A stretch of DNA of 9,124 nt from Cyanobacteria bacterium UBA11153. Lineage in GTDB: Bacteria > Cyanobacteriota > Cyanobacteriia > Cyanobacteriales > Coleofasciculaceae. Shown piece after piece: positions 1 to 7,740 of this stretch (its first letter is position 1; the number at the start of each line of letters is the position of its first letter). The position numbers were made by a program, and so were the translations under genes. The stretch is from assembly GCA_003511885.1 (NCBI GenBank), contig DOIX01000174.1, positions 5,214 through 14,337 of the forward strand, read 5' to 3'. The notes under the pieces are model-generated. The model made no database searches. It worked only from the letters and a program-made list of their open reading frames with translations, and was not told the origin of the DNA.

Positions 1-41
1 CTGCGGCGCATCTAAATTGGATAGTAAATTTATCGAAAGGG

Positions 42-62
42 GTGTAGGGTGTAGGGTGTAGG
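42..62. repeat. Heptanucleotide tandem repeat, three GTGTAGG units
   Basis: Three perfect tandem copies of GTGTAGG, followed by one more G. Heptamer tandem repeats of this kind (short tandemly repeated repetitive sequences, STRR) are known from intergenic DNA of many cyanobacteria. This is the first of several period-7 arrays in the window, each with a different unit. Confidence 0.85.
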
Positions 63-122
63 GATATACAAATTAAATGCGTAGCAGCTTAACAGGGTTT
101 TCTCCTCTCCTCCCTTCTCAAA

Positions 123-144
123 AGAAAAGCTCAAGAGCTTTTTT
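123..144 (+). terminator. Possible intrinsic terminator of an upstream gene
   Basis: AAAAGCT (125-131) pairs with AGCTTTT (136-142) around the loop CAAG and runs into further T residues (143-144). The stem is short and A/T-rich, and the A-rich left flank makes it symmetrical, so it could work in either direction. It would end a transcript entering from the left, which suits its place well upstream of the MCP gene. Confidence 0.4.
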
Positions 145-284
145 ATAATCAGGAGGTAACTAACCCGGATTTGGTATCAGCAGACAGATTTCTTTAGCAT
201 CTATGAATTTCGTAGTAGGGATCGATACCCACTCTCACCCAGAAATACAGCCTGTAGAATTGTAGTAGCTGATACAAGCGCCTG

Positions 285-301
285 GATCTTCAGAGAAGAT
301 C
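285..301. promoter_or_regulatory. Perfect 7-bp palindrome upstream of the MCP
   Basis: GATCTTC-AGA-GAAGATC is a perfect inverted repeat with a three-base centre. No T-run follows, so it is not a normal terminator. It lies 104 bases before the MCP start and could be a regulator's operator or a structured element in the leader RNA. Nothing else in the sequence says which, and a chance palindrome remains possible. Confidence 0.3.
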
Positions 302-405
302 GTAAGTGGTAACCTATATAAAGTCAGGGTATATCTATAGTTTACGCCAAGGACTCCAGAGATTTTCTCTTGTCATTTGTAATGTTATATGGTTAGGTAT
401 CTCTC

Positions 406-2289
406 ATGCAAAATCAAGATTCAGGAAACTTTTTCCAGTCAATCAAAATTCAGAAACAATTACTTTTGTTACTGCTCTTTAGCAGTATTGTCCCCGTTTC
501 AATCACGGGAATTTATGGGATTGTTTCTTCCAGCAGTGCATTAACCAGTTTAGGTGAAAACCAACTACTGGAATCTGCGGTGAGTGAAGGAAACAGTATT
601 GAATCATTTTTAAAGGGGATTAATGAAGATGTTTTGTTTCTGAGTAAAACTCCCCAGATACAAGGAATTGTCCGCGCCAGGGGGGGAATTGACAAGGAAA
701 CCAACGCGAGTGCGGAGGATTTGACTAAGCAGCTAGAAACTCTCTTGACGAGTATGATGCAGTCAAAGTCTTATTATATGCAGTTGCGGTATTTGGATGA
801 AAAAGGTCAAGAAATTGTCCGGGTTGATTCTGATGGGACTACTGTTAAAGTTATCCCGAAAGCGGATCTGCAAAATAAGGGAGATCGCCCCTATTTTACT
901 GATACTATGAAATTGCCTTTGGGCAGTCTCTACACCTCACCTGTTAACCTTAATCAAGAAAGAGGTCAAATTGAACGACCTTTTAAACCAGTAATTCGGT
1001 ACGCCACACCAGTATATGATGGATCTGGAAAAGCACGAGGGATTGTCATTGCTAATGTTTTTGCCAATCAATTCATCAAATATATTGAAGAGGGAAATCA
1101 TAATAAAGATGAGGCATTTTTAGTCAATGAAAAAGGGTACTATATTTCTCATCCTCAAGATGAAAAAGAATGGGGAGAAGATCTAAAAAAAGAAGAGAAA
1201 TTGGAGAAAGATTATGGGGAAGCACTAGCCAAAGAAATTCTCAGTGGAGATCGCGGAGTGACCGAGAAAGAAGGCAGCTATACAATCGCTTATAGTAAAA
1301 TACCTCTAGATCCACAGTCCAAGCAATTTTTAGTTGCTATCAATCAATCACCCAAGAGCGAAATTCTTAAATCGGTTAATGCCTTCAAAGGTGTCGCCAT
1401 CGGGATTATTCTAGGCGGTTTGGCTATTGTATTGCCAATCGGAATTTTCCGAGGCAAACAACTTGTTAACTTGATTAAGCAATTAGTAAATGGTATATCC
1501 TCGGCTAGCCAACAAATTTTCTCAACATTGGAAGAGCAAGAAAGAATTGCCAGTCAGCAGGCGGCTTCGGTAAATGAAACTACGACGACAATGGATGAAT
1601 TGGAAGCCTCTTCTCGCCAATCTGCTCAACAAGCCAAAGCAGCAGTTACCGCTGCACAGGAAGCTTTAGTACTGGCGCAGGGCGGTACGGAAGCGGTAGG
1701 TGAGACTCTGGAAGGGATGTTCACCTTGGAAAAGAAAGTGGGCGCGATCGCAGAACAAATTGTACTACTGTCTGAGCAAGCAAGTCAAATCGGTACTATT
1801 TCTCAATTTGTGTCGGATGTCGCTAATAAGACTAATATGTTAGCCCTTAACTCTTCTGTGGAAGCAGTGCGTGCTGGGGAACATGGTAAAGGTTTTTCTG
1901 TGGTAGCAAACGAGATTAGAAAATTAGCGGATCAAAGTCAACGCTCTGCTGAGAAAATCAATAATCTGGTAACGGAAATTCAGGGATCTATTAATTCTAC
2001 GGTGATGGTGACAGAAGAGGGGACAAAGACGGTAACTGCTGGTGTAGAAACTGCCAAGAAAACGGATGCCGCTTTCTCTGGGGTAACTGAGGCGGTGAAT
2101 AAAGTGGTGATTAATAACCAACAAATTTCTCTCAATCTTAAGCAGCAAGTTGATGCTATTCAACAAGTTGTCCAAGCTATGGATAGTATTAATCAAGGTG
2201 CGAAAGAAACTGCTGTGGGGATTAATCAAACTAAAGTGGGCACTGAGCAGCTTAATGAAACGGCGCAGCAGCTCAATCAGATGGTTTAG
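406..2289 (+). CDS. Methyl-accepting chemotaxis receptor: dCache sensor, no HAMP domain
   Basis: A 627-residue inner-membrane receptor that should sense a periplasmic ligand and control CheA through CheW. Membrane segments lie at about 19-43 and 328-348. Between them is a roughly 280-residue sensor resembling the LuxQ-type dCache fold ([20 protein letters not shown] at 125-144, RPYF at 161). The signalling coiled coil follows TM2 directly; its tip contains [20 protein letters not shown] (477-496). Hand alignment to E. coli Tar/Tsr puts Q384, E391 and E398 on Tar sites Q295, E302 and Q309, and Q608 on Tsr E493. Both arms are 14 residues longer than in Tsr, which fits the 40H length class. There is no C-terminal NWETF-like pentapeptide for tethering CheR or CheB. 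The ATG has only a weak upstream TAGG. It heads a cluster with cheA, cheB and cheR. The ligand is unknown. Confidence 0.93.
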   Translation: MQNQDSGNFFQSIKIQKQLLLLLLFSSIVPVSITGIYGIVSSSSALTSLGENQLLESAVSEGNSIESFLKGINEDVLFLSKTPQIQGIVRARGGIDKETNASAEDLTKQLETLLTSMMQSKSYYMQLRYLDEKGQEIVRVDSDGTTVKVIPKADLQNKGDRPYFTDTMKLPLGSLYTSPVNLNQERGQIERPFKPVIRYATPVYDGSGKARGIVIANVFANQFIKYIEEGNHNKDEAFLVNEKGYYISHPQDEKEWGEDLKKEEKLEKDYGEALAKEILSGDRGVTEKEGSYTIAYSKIPLDPQSKQFLVAINQSPKSEILKSVNAFKGVAIGIILGGLAIVLPIGIFRGKQLVNLIKQLVNGISSASQQIFSTLEEQERIASQQAASVNETTTTMDELEASSRQSAQQAKAAVTAAQEALVLAQGGTEAVGETLEGMFTLEKKVGAIAEQIVLLSEQASQIGTISQFVSDVANKTNMLALNSSVEAVRAGEHGKGFSVVANEIRKLADQSQRSAEKINNLVTEIQGSINSTVMVTEEGTKTVTAGVETAKKTDAAFSGVTEAVNKVVINNQQISLNLKQQVDAIQQVVQAMDSINQGAKETAVGINQTKVGTEQLNETAQQLNQMV

Positions 2290-2331
2290 TTATTGATTGT
2301 TGATTATTGGTTATTGGTTGTTGGTTATTGA
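2290..2331. repeat. T/G-rich heptamer array after the MCP stop codon
   Basis: Six degenerate heptamers, consensus TTRTTGR (for example TTATTGA, TTGTTGG, TTATTGG), start at the base after the MCP stop codon. In a shifted phase the unit reads TTGGTTR, the reverse complement of the unit in the array before cheA. Bases 2310-2322 (GTTATTGGTTGTT) pair perfectly over 13 bp with 2398-2410, and TTGTTGATT (2297-2305) pairs with 2380-2388. The gap can therefore fold into alternative long hairpins. Confidence 0.8.
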
Positions 2332-2350
2332 CGAAAAGCTTTCTTCCCCA

Positions 2351-2420
2351 GCCAAGAGCCAATAGTCCCTCACTATCACAATCAACAACTAACAAGAAAC
2401 AACCAATAACAAATGACAAA
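2351..2420. repeat. A/C-rich heptamer array running into the cheA start codon
   Basis: The clear part is six units at 2379-2420, roughly CAAxxAA (CAATCAA, CAACTAA, CAACCAA, then TAACAAA and TGACAAA). A weaker extension in the same phase reaches back to 2351 (GCCAAGA, GCCAATA). The last A of the last unit is the A of the cheA ATG. The array is the inverted partner of 2290-2331. It gives cheA an A/C-rich translation start region with no Shine-Dalgarno. Confidence 0.7.
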
Positions 2421-5400
2421 TGATTATACAAGACGAAGAACTTAGGAATCTGTATAAACTCTCCAGTGCAGAAAACTTACAACAACTGGAAGCTGGTTTG
2501 CAGTATCTATTAACGCACCCAGATGATCGAAAAACCTTAGAGGATTTGCGGCGGGCAACTCATAGTTTGAAAGGTGATTCCAGAAGTGTTGGCGTTGAAA
2601 CTGTAGAAACCCTAGTATATTGTCTTGAAAATATTTTGGGTAGGATTAAACGTCAAGAAACAATTTTAACCCCAGGATTAAGCGATCGCATTTATCAAGG
2701 ATTGGATACGATTGGTAAATTAGTGGCAGAAGCGGTGACGGGCGAGCCGAGTGGGGTGGATATTGCGATTGCGGCTAGTGCTTTGATGGAAAGTGTTTTA
2801 GCAGTCGGGGAGCCGGAAGCGGATTTTCTAGCAGAAAATGCTCCTCCTCTAGTTATTTCACCAAATTTTATCGAAGATGAGGAATTGCGAGAGATTTATA
2901 AAATCGCAACTCAAGAAAGATTGGAGGGATTAGAAAAAGGGTTAGGTTATCTTTTAAGTCACCCAGAGGATCTCTCAATTGTAGACGAGTTGCGGCGGGA
3001 TGCTCATAGTATTAAAGGAGATTCTCGAAGTGCTGGAGTCCAAAGTGTCGAAACTCTTGGTCGCTGTCTGGAAGAGATTATTTTAGATATTAGAGATAGA
3101 AGGACGATTTTAAGTTCCCAATTGTGCGATCGCATTTATCAAGGATTGGATGGCATTCGTAAGCTGGTAAACGAAGCGGTAACGGGTGAATTGAGTGGAG
3201 TAGATACAGATCCTTTGATTAGTGAATTGTTAGAGGCAGCTTCCCAATCAATGTTACCAGGAGAAGAGTCGTTTCAGAATAGTTCCTTCTCTACTAATCA
3301 AAATAGCAATCTAGTCTTAGAAACCAGCATCATTGATGACGAAGAATTGCGCAATCTCTATCAAATTTCTAGTCATGAACGATTACAGACATTAGCAGAA
3401 GGATTGGCAGAGCTTCAAGAGCATCCTGACGATCCCATTATTTTAGATAGGGTGCGGCGGGATGCCCACAGTCTCAAAGGAGATTCTCGCAGTGTTGGGG
3501 TGGAGTCTGTCGAAACTGTTGCTCATTGTCTCGAAGAGATGCTGTTGGATGTGCAAAACCAACGGCTCGCCTTTACTCCAGAATTGCGCGATCGCATTGA
3601 GTCAGGATTGGCTGCTATGAGCAAGTTAGTTACCGAAGCCGTAACTGGTGAAGTCAGCGGCGTAGATATCAATGAAATTCTTAACCTCTTATTAGCTGAA
3701 GCTAGCCAATCTACCTCCTTTGAAGATAAGAGTGCTTTGCCATCATTAAACAATTTACCATTAGATATTGAGCCAGTAAATACAAATATTGTTCAGCAGC
3801 AAGTAAATATTATTGAAGACGAAGATTTGCGTCAAGTTTATCAAATTGCTAGTCAAGAAAGATTGGCAAAAATTACATCAGGTTTGGAGCGGCTTCAAGC
3901 TCATCCCGATGATATCGCTACCGTAGAATTACTGCGGCGACAAATTCATATCCTCAAAGGAGACTCCGCTAGCGTTGGCATCAACTCTGTAGCTAGAGTT
4001 GCCGATAGTGTCGAACAGATTCTTTTCAATATCCAAGAAGAAAGACAACTTTTTACCTCAGAATTTTGCGATCGCATTAAAATTGGCTTGGATGGTATTA
4101 CTAAATTAGTTAAAGAAGCCGTAACGGGTGTAGCTAGCGGAGTGAATCTCGATGGTATCATTTACCAATTAGCCGGAAAATCAAAACAAATAGATGAACA
4201 GGAAATAGCATCTATTTTTATTGAAGATAGAGAGCTACGCGAAGTTTATCGCATTACCAGTGAAGAAAGGTTACAGAGAATCGAAAGAGATCTTCTTTAT
4301 TTGGAGCAAAATCCCCAGGATATCGGTATCTTAGAAGAATTGCTACGGGAAGCCCACAGTTTTAAAGGAGATTCTCGCACTGTTGGCGCTAAACCAATCG
4401 AAACAATGATCCATCAAGTCGAAGATATTTTTGCCAGAATCAAACGCCGACAAATAGCTTTCAACCCACAATTAGGAGATCTTCTTTATCAAGGATTGGA
4501 CGTACTTGGCAAGCTAGTTAAAGAAGCAGTTACAGGTGAACCAAGTCGGGTCAATTCTGGATCGATATTGAACCAATTAATGAGACTGGTTTCTGATTCA
4601 GAATTTGAAAACTATGGATTTATTCCTGTCACAAATGAAATTATTTTACCATCAGCAGTTCAAGAAACCACTTCAGATATTCCCAGCGTACCTGAAGCTT
4701 ATCGTATCGATACCATTCGCGTACCCACTGGCGATTTAGATGCCTTAGTCACGCAAACTGACGAATTAACTGTGACTCGGATTGCCATTGGTTATACAAC
4801 AGCAGCAATTGAAGAAATGGCAATTATCTGGGAAGATTGGAAAACCTTTGAGCGGCAATTCAAACATACAGATAAATCCCACCCCAGAGAAAATCCTTAT
4901 CAAGAAAAGCTAGAAAAATTACTCGAATCTCTGAGAACATCTACTAGGGATAATACATCTCGACTCAACGAGATTACAGTAGAATTAAATGAAAAAATTC
5001 GCAGCTTACGACTCCTGCCGTTAGCCACATTATTTCAACTATTTCCCCGGATGGTGCGGGATTTAGCTAGACAGCAAGGGAAAGAGATTCAATTAATTAT
5101 TGAAGGAGGAGAAACCACTGCCGATAAACTGATTATCGAAGAAATTAAAGACTCATTGACACACATGATTCGGAATGCAGTGGATCATGGAATTGAGACA
5201 AGAGATGAAAGAGAAAAACTCGGTAAACCGCCTCTGGCAACAATCTGGTTAAGAGGATATCAGAAGGGGAATACCATTATTATTGAAGTCGCCGATGATG
5301 GCAGAGGATTAAATATTGAAAATATTCAGCAAACTGCAATTAAGAGGAAGCTTTATACGCCTGAAGAATTGGAGGTGATGACAGAAAATCAGATTTACAA

Positions 5401-6493
5401 CCTAATTTTTGCACCTGGTTTTTCCACCCGCACCTTTATTACAGAAATTTCAGGGAGAGGTGTTGGCTTAGATGTTGTGCGTAACAATGTGGAAAGACTT
5501 AAAGGTAATATCCAAATTGAATCAAATCTTGGTAAAGGATGTAGCTTCCGCCTAGAAATTAGTACTAGTTTGGCTAGTATCACAGTCTTACTTTTTGAAG
5601 TACAAGGAATTGTCCATGCAGTACCTTTGGAGTCTGTCCAAACTACTTTATTAGTTGGGCTAGATGAAATTGCGATGGCTTCGCCCTCCGATAGCATCGC
5701 AGATGGTAAAGAAACTATTCTCTGGGACAATCGATCTATTCCAGTTGCTAGTTTAGCAGATTTGCTGGAACTCTCAAATTATCCAGCTAAATTGGATCCC
5801 AAATTCCGTACCAATCCTTTCTCTCGCGGAGGAGGAGTATCTTCAACACCAACATGGTACGATCGACAACCGAGTAATTCGCGATATTGCATTTTACTAC
5901 AGGTGGGAGATACCGTCTCCGGATTCTTTGTCGATTGTTTATTGGATACTCAAGAAGTAGTGTTAAAACCCCAAAGTAAAATCTTGAAAAGGGTGCGGAA
6001 TGTTGCAGGTACAACTATTCTGCCTACCGGGGATGTTTGCACCATCTTAAGCCCTACCGATTTAATCCGAACCCTGGAAAAGCAAACTATATCTACTGTT
6101 GCCCTTAAACCCAGAGAACTTCCTAAACAAAAGCCAGTTATTCTCCTCGTAGAAGACTCAATATTTGTCAGTACTCAAGAAAAACGGCTGTTAGAAAAAG
6201 CCGGATATGAAGTAGTCGTTGCTGTAGATGGATTGGAAGGCTACAATAAACTTACAACTCGTAAATTTGATGCCGTAGTATCGGATGTTGAAATGCCCCG
6301 CCTTGATGGATTTTCCCTGACAGCAACTATTCGCCAAAACCCAGAATATCACGATCTCCCGATTATTTTAGTCACCACACTGGATTCTGAAGCCGATCAA
6401 AAAAGAGGCTCTGAAGCTGGTGCAAATGCTTACATTATTAAAAGTAAGTTTAATCAAGATTTTCTCTTAGAGACCTTGGCTAAACTTGTTTAA
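2420..6493 (+). CDS. cheA: Hybrid CheA kinase with five Hpt domains and a receiver
   Basis: A 1357-residue cytoplasmic histidine kinase, about twice the usual CheA length. Five Hpt repeats come first, each with its phospho-accepting histidine: H48, H196, H350, H510 and H646. Each repeat starts near DEELR and ends in EAVTG. Next are the dimerisation domain (about 762-890), the ATPase domain with N box HMIRNAVDHGIE (915-926), DDGRGL (959-964), FAPGFST (997-1003), GRGVGLDVV (1012-1020) and GKG (1038-1040), a CheW-like domain (about 1049-1222), and a receiver (1238-1357) with E1245/D1246, phospho-acceptor D1289, T1319 and K1341. All catalytic motifs look intact. An in-frame TGA at 2414 leaves ATG 2420 as the first possible ATG; there is no Shine-Dalgarno. 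The layout recalls Pseudomonas ChpA/PilL and cyanobacterial Slr0322/HmpE-type kinases of type IV pilus systems. It should take input from the MCP and phosphorylate CheB. Confidence 0.96.
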   Translation: MIIQDEELRNLYKLSSAENLQQLEAGLQYLLTHPDDRKTLEDLRRATHSLKGDSRSVGVETVETLVYCLENILGRIKRQETILTPGLSDRIYQGLDTIGKLVAEAVTGEPSGVDIAIAASALMESVLAVGEPEADFLAENAPPLVISPNFIEDEELREIYKIATQERLEGLEKGLGYLLSHPEDLSIVDELRRDAHSIKGDSRSAGVQSVETLGRCLEEIILDIRDRRTILSSQLCDRIYQGLDGIRKLVNEAVTGELSGVDTDPLISELLEAASQSMLPGEESFQNSSFSTNQNSNLVLETSIIDDEELRNLYQISSHERLQTLAEGLAELQEHPDDPIILDRVRRDAHSLKGDSRSVGVESVETVAHCLEEMLLDVQNQRLAFTPELRDRIESGLAAMSKLVTEAVTGEVSGVDINEILNLLLAEASQSTSFEDKSALPSLNNLPLDIEPVNTNIVQQQVNIIEDEDLRQVYQIASQERLAKITSGLERLQAHPDDIATVELLRRQIHILKGDSASVGINSVARVADSVEQILFNIQEERQLFTSEFCDRIKIGLDGITKLVKEAVTGVASGVNLDGIIYQLAGKSKQIDEQEIASIFIEDRELREVYRITSEERLQRIERDLLYLEQNPQDIGILEELLREAHSFKGDSRTVGAKPIETMIHQVEDIFARIKRRQIAFNPQLGDLLYQGLDVLGKLVKEAVTGEPSRVNSGSILNQLMRLVSDSEFENYGFIPVTNEIILPSAVQETTSDIPSVPEAYRIDTIRVPTGDLDALVTQTDELTVTRIAIGYTTAAIEEMAIIWEDWKTFERQFKHTDKSHPRENPYQEKLEKLLESLRTSTRDNTSRLNEITVELNEKIRSLRLLPLATLFQLFPRMVRDLARQQGKEIQLIIEGGETTADKLIIEEIKDSLTHMIRNAVDHGIETRDEREKLGKPPLATIWLRGYQKGNTIIIEVADDGRGLNIENIQQTAIKRKLYTPEELEVMTENQIYNLIFAPGFSTRTFITEISGRGVGLDVVRNNVERLKGNIQIESNLGKGCSFRLEISTSLASITVLLFEVQGIVHAVPLESVQTTLLVGLDEIAMASPSDSIADGKETILWDNRSIPVASLADLLELSNYPAKLDPKFRTNPFSRGGGVSSTPTWYDRQPSNSRYCILLQVGDTVSGFFVDCLLDTQEVVLKPQSKILKRVRNVAGTTILPTGDVCTILSPTDLIRTLEKQTISTVALKPRELPKQKPVILLVEDSIFVSTQEKRLLEKAGYEVVVAVDGLEGYNKLTTRKFDAVVSDVEMPRLDGFSLTATIRQNPEYHDLPIILVTTLDSEADQKRGSEAGANAYIIKSKFNQDFLLETLAKLV
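2432..4555 (+). repeat. Five tandem Hpt-domain repeats inside cheA
   Basis: Repeats cover about residues 5-114, 152-262, 307-416, 466-576 and 602-712, with histidine codons at 2561, 3005, 3467, 3947 and 4355. Histidine spacing is 148, 154, 160 and 136 residues, so the repeats are separated by linkers of about 25-50 residues, the longer ones rich in Ser, Asn and Gln. Four repeats keep AHS or THS followed by (L/I/F)KGDSRxxG; the fourth reads IHILKGDSASVG. The copies are clearly related in protein but diverged in DNA, so the duplications are old. Confidence 0.93.
2682..4075. repeat. Four HIP1 octamers at the same position of successive Hpt repeats
   Basis: Perfect GCGATCGC occurs at 2682-2689, 3126-3133, 3588-3595 and 4068-4075. 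In each case it encodes the Asp-Arg of a DRI motif in Hpt 1 to 4. Two further copies lie at 1744-1751 (MCP) and 8082-8089 (cheR). HIP1 is the highly iterated palindrome of cyanobacterial genomes and is the best taxonomic marker here. Confidence 0.95.
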
Positions 6494-6531
6494 TGGTTAA
6501 TGGTTAATGATTATTTATTGTTGGTAATTCA
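6490..6531. repeat. T/G-rich heptamer array overlapping the cheA stop codon
   Basis: TTAATGG, TTAATGG and TTAATGA follow one another from 6490, then weaker units including TTGTTGG (6518-6524). The cheA stop codon TAA (6491-6493) is part of the first unit. TGGTTAAT (6501-6508) pairs with ATTAACCA (6564-6571), and TTGTTGGT (6518-6525) pairs with ACCAACAA (6616-6623). Confidence 0.7.
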
Positions 6532-6588
6532 TCGTAATAATCAAACCCTAATAACCTGGAACTATTAACCACGACTTACTCAGGATCT

Positions 6589-6637
6589 AAATAACCAATA
6601 ACTTAACAGCCAAGCACCAACAACCAAAAACCAACCA
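6589..6637. repeat. A/C-rich heptamer array running into the cheB start codon
   Basis: Seven in-phase units end at the cheB ATG. The first two read xAATAAC, and the last four begin CCAA (CCAAGCA, CCAACAA, CCAAAAA, CCAACCA). The final A of the last unit is the A of the start codon, as at cheA. The array partly complements 6490-6531 and leaves cheB without a Shine-Dalgarno. Confidence 0.65.
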
Positions 6638-7680
6638 TGCCTATTCGCGTTTTATTAGTTGAAGACTCCCGAATTTCTCTCACCCTCCTCAAACGGATTT
6701 TGAATTCATCCCCAGATATTCAAGTAGTAGGAGAAGCCAGAACAGGATTAGAAGCATTACCGCTAATTCCTCAACTCAATCCTGATGTCATTTGTACAGA
6801 TTTACACATGCCGCAAATGAATGGTTTGGAGTTGACTTCCGAGGTAATGGCAACTTATCCTCGACCAATTTTAGTGATTAGTGCTTCAGTACAAGAAGAC
6901 GATACTCATCATGTTTTTCAGCTTTTAGAAGCTGGTGCGGTGGATATTTTTCCGAAACCTCGTGCTGGTATGTTGGCAGATGATGAAGTGTTTAAACGGC
7001 ATCTAATTGAGAAAATTCATGTCATTGCTGGGGTCAAGGTTTTGACAAAAAGACGAAAATTCCCCGTTAGTTTAGAACCGGGAAAATTTCATAAATTTTC
7101 TAGTAATATCTATGCCAAACCGAAAATCATTGCGATTGGTGCGTCCACAGGTGGCCCTCAAGCTTTACAAGAGTTATTCTCTCATCTTCCCTCGGATTTA
7201 TCTGTGCCTGTGATTTGTGTCCAACATATTTGCCATGGCTTTTTGCAGGGATTAATTGATTGGTTGTCTCATAGTTGCACCTTACCCATTGAGATTGCCC
7301 AACATGGAGAAATTCCCAAGCAAGGGATAATTTATTTTCCACCAGAACAAAAACATTTAGAATTAGATAAAAATGGTAAATTCTTTTGTCATAATGAAGC
7401 GAATATAGAAGGGCATCGCCCTTCTGTAACTGTGACATTTAATTCAGTTGCTAAGTTTTATGGGCGGAAAGCAGTGGGTGTTTTATTGACGGGAATGGGG
7501 AGAGATGGGGCAAAAGGTATGGAAGCTCTGGCTGAAGCTGGTGCTTGCACTATTGCTCAAGATGAGGCTACTTCTGTTATTTTTGGTATGCCTAAAGAAG
7601 CGATTGAATTGGGTGCGGCTAGAGAGGTATTGCCGATTGGCTCAATCGCTCATTTCTTAGTCGATATGTTGGGAGGGTAG
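6637..7680 (+). CDS. cheB: Chemotaxis response regulator protein-glutamate methylesterase CheB
   Basis: A 347-residue cytoplasmic enzyme that removes methyl esters from receptor glutamates and deamidates receptor glutamines, switched on by phosphate from CheA. The receiver (about 3-110) has the acidic pair E9/D10, phospho-acceptor D55, S82 or S84 at the switch position and K107. A linker of about 50 residues follows. The methylesterase domain (about 161-345) has the expected catalytic triad: S170 in IGASTGGP, H197 in CVQHICHGF and D290 in LTGMGRDGA. Length and layout are typical of the family. It lies 143 bases after cheA and before cheR, making a receptor-adaptation pair. The likely substrate is the MCP at 406-2289, whose Q384 and Q608 would need deamidation before methylation. 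The ATG has no Shine-Dalgarno, but the protein begins correctly with the receiver's first strand (PIRVLLVEDS). Confidence 0.97.
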   Translation: MPIRVLLVEDSRISLTLLKRILNSSPDIQVVGEARTGLEALPLIPQLNPDVICTDLHMPQMNGLELTSEVMATYPRPILVISASVQEDDTHHVFQLLEAGAVDIFPKPRAGMLADDEVFKRHLIEKIHVIAGVKVLTKRRKFPVSLEPGKFHKFSSNIYAKPKIIAIGASTGGPQALQELFSHLPSDLSVPVICVQHICHGFLQGLIDWLSHSCTLPIEIAQHGEIPKQGIIYFPPEQKHLELDKNGKFFCHNEANIEGHRPSVTVTFNSVAKFYGRKAVGVLLTGMGRDGAKGMEALAEAGACTIAQDEATSVIFGMPKEAIELGAAREVLPIGSIAHFLVDMLGG

Positions 7681-7740
7681 TCTCTGGGTGCAATGGGGGA
7701 TTTTTTAACGCAAAGGGCTGAAAGATTTGAGGAGATATAG

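Larger units (their letters stand above)
1..405. other. Non-coding upstream region of the MCP gene
   Basis: I see no convincing gene in these 405 bases; all frames carry frequent stops. The stretch holds a heptamer repeat (42-62), a terminator-like hairpin (123-144), a perfect Shine-Dalgarno-like AGGAGGT at 151-157 with no reading frame behind it, an 8-bp inverted pair GTATCAGC (174-181) / GCTGATAC (268-275), and a perfect hairpin at 285-301. Bases 1-18 are also an imperfect inverted match to 71-87 (shared blocks AATT, ATGCG and GCAG), so the heptamers sit inside what may be a small dispersed repeat. The left part probably contains the end of an upstream transcript and the right part the promoter and leader of the MCP gene. 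TATAGT at 336-341 is a possible -10 box, but no good -35 box accompanies it. Confidence 0.6.

Noticed and set aside
203..265. 20-codon ORF beginning MNFVVGIDTHSH, reminiscent of the start of an IS110 or TatD-like protein
   Set aside because: It closes after 20 codons, has no ribosome binding site at proper distance, and no continuation is visible in another frame.
1..405. Riboswitch of a known class in the MCP leader
   Set aside because: I recognise no conserved core of c-di-GMP, cobalamin, thiamine or other common riboswitches.
2290..2419. Intergenic heptamer arrays as a CRISPR or transposon end
   Set aside because: Units are 7 bases, contiguous and without spacers; no transposase or target duplication is visible. 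They fit cyanobacterial STRRs.
3523..3753. Reverse-strand ORF inside cheA, and similar ones elsewhere under the four genes
   Set aside because: They lie wholly inside well-supported genes and are side effects of their codon use.
7681..7720. T-run at 7702-7707 (GGGGGATTTTTT) as a cheB terminator
   Set aside because: No stem of useful length precedes the T-run.
7693..7740. 15-codon ORF after cheB (MGDFLTQRAERFEEI)
   Set aside because: No Shine-Dalgarno, very short, and no recognisable similarity.
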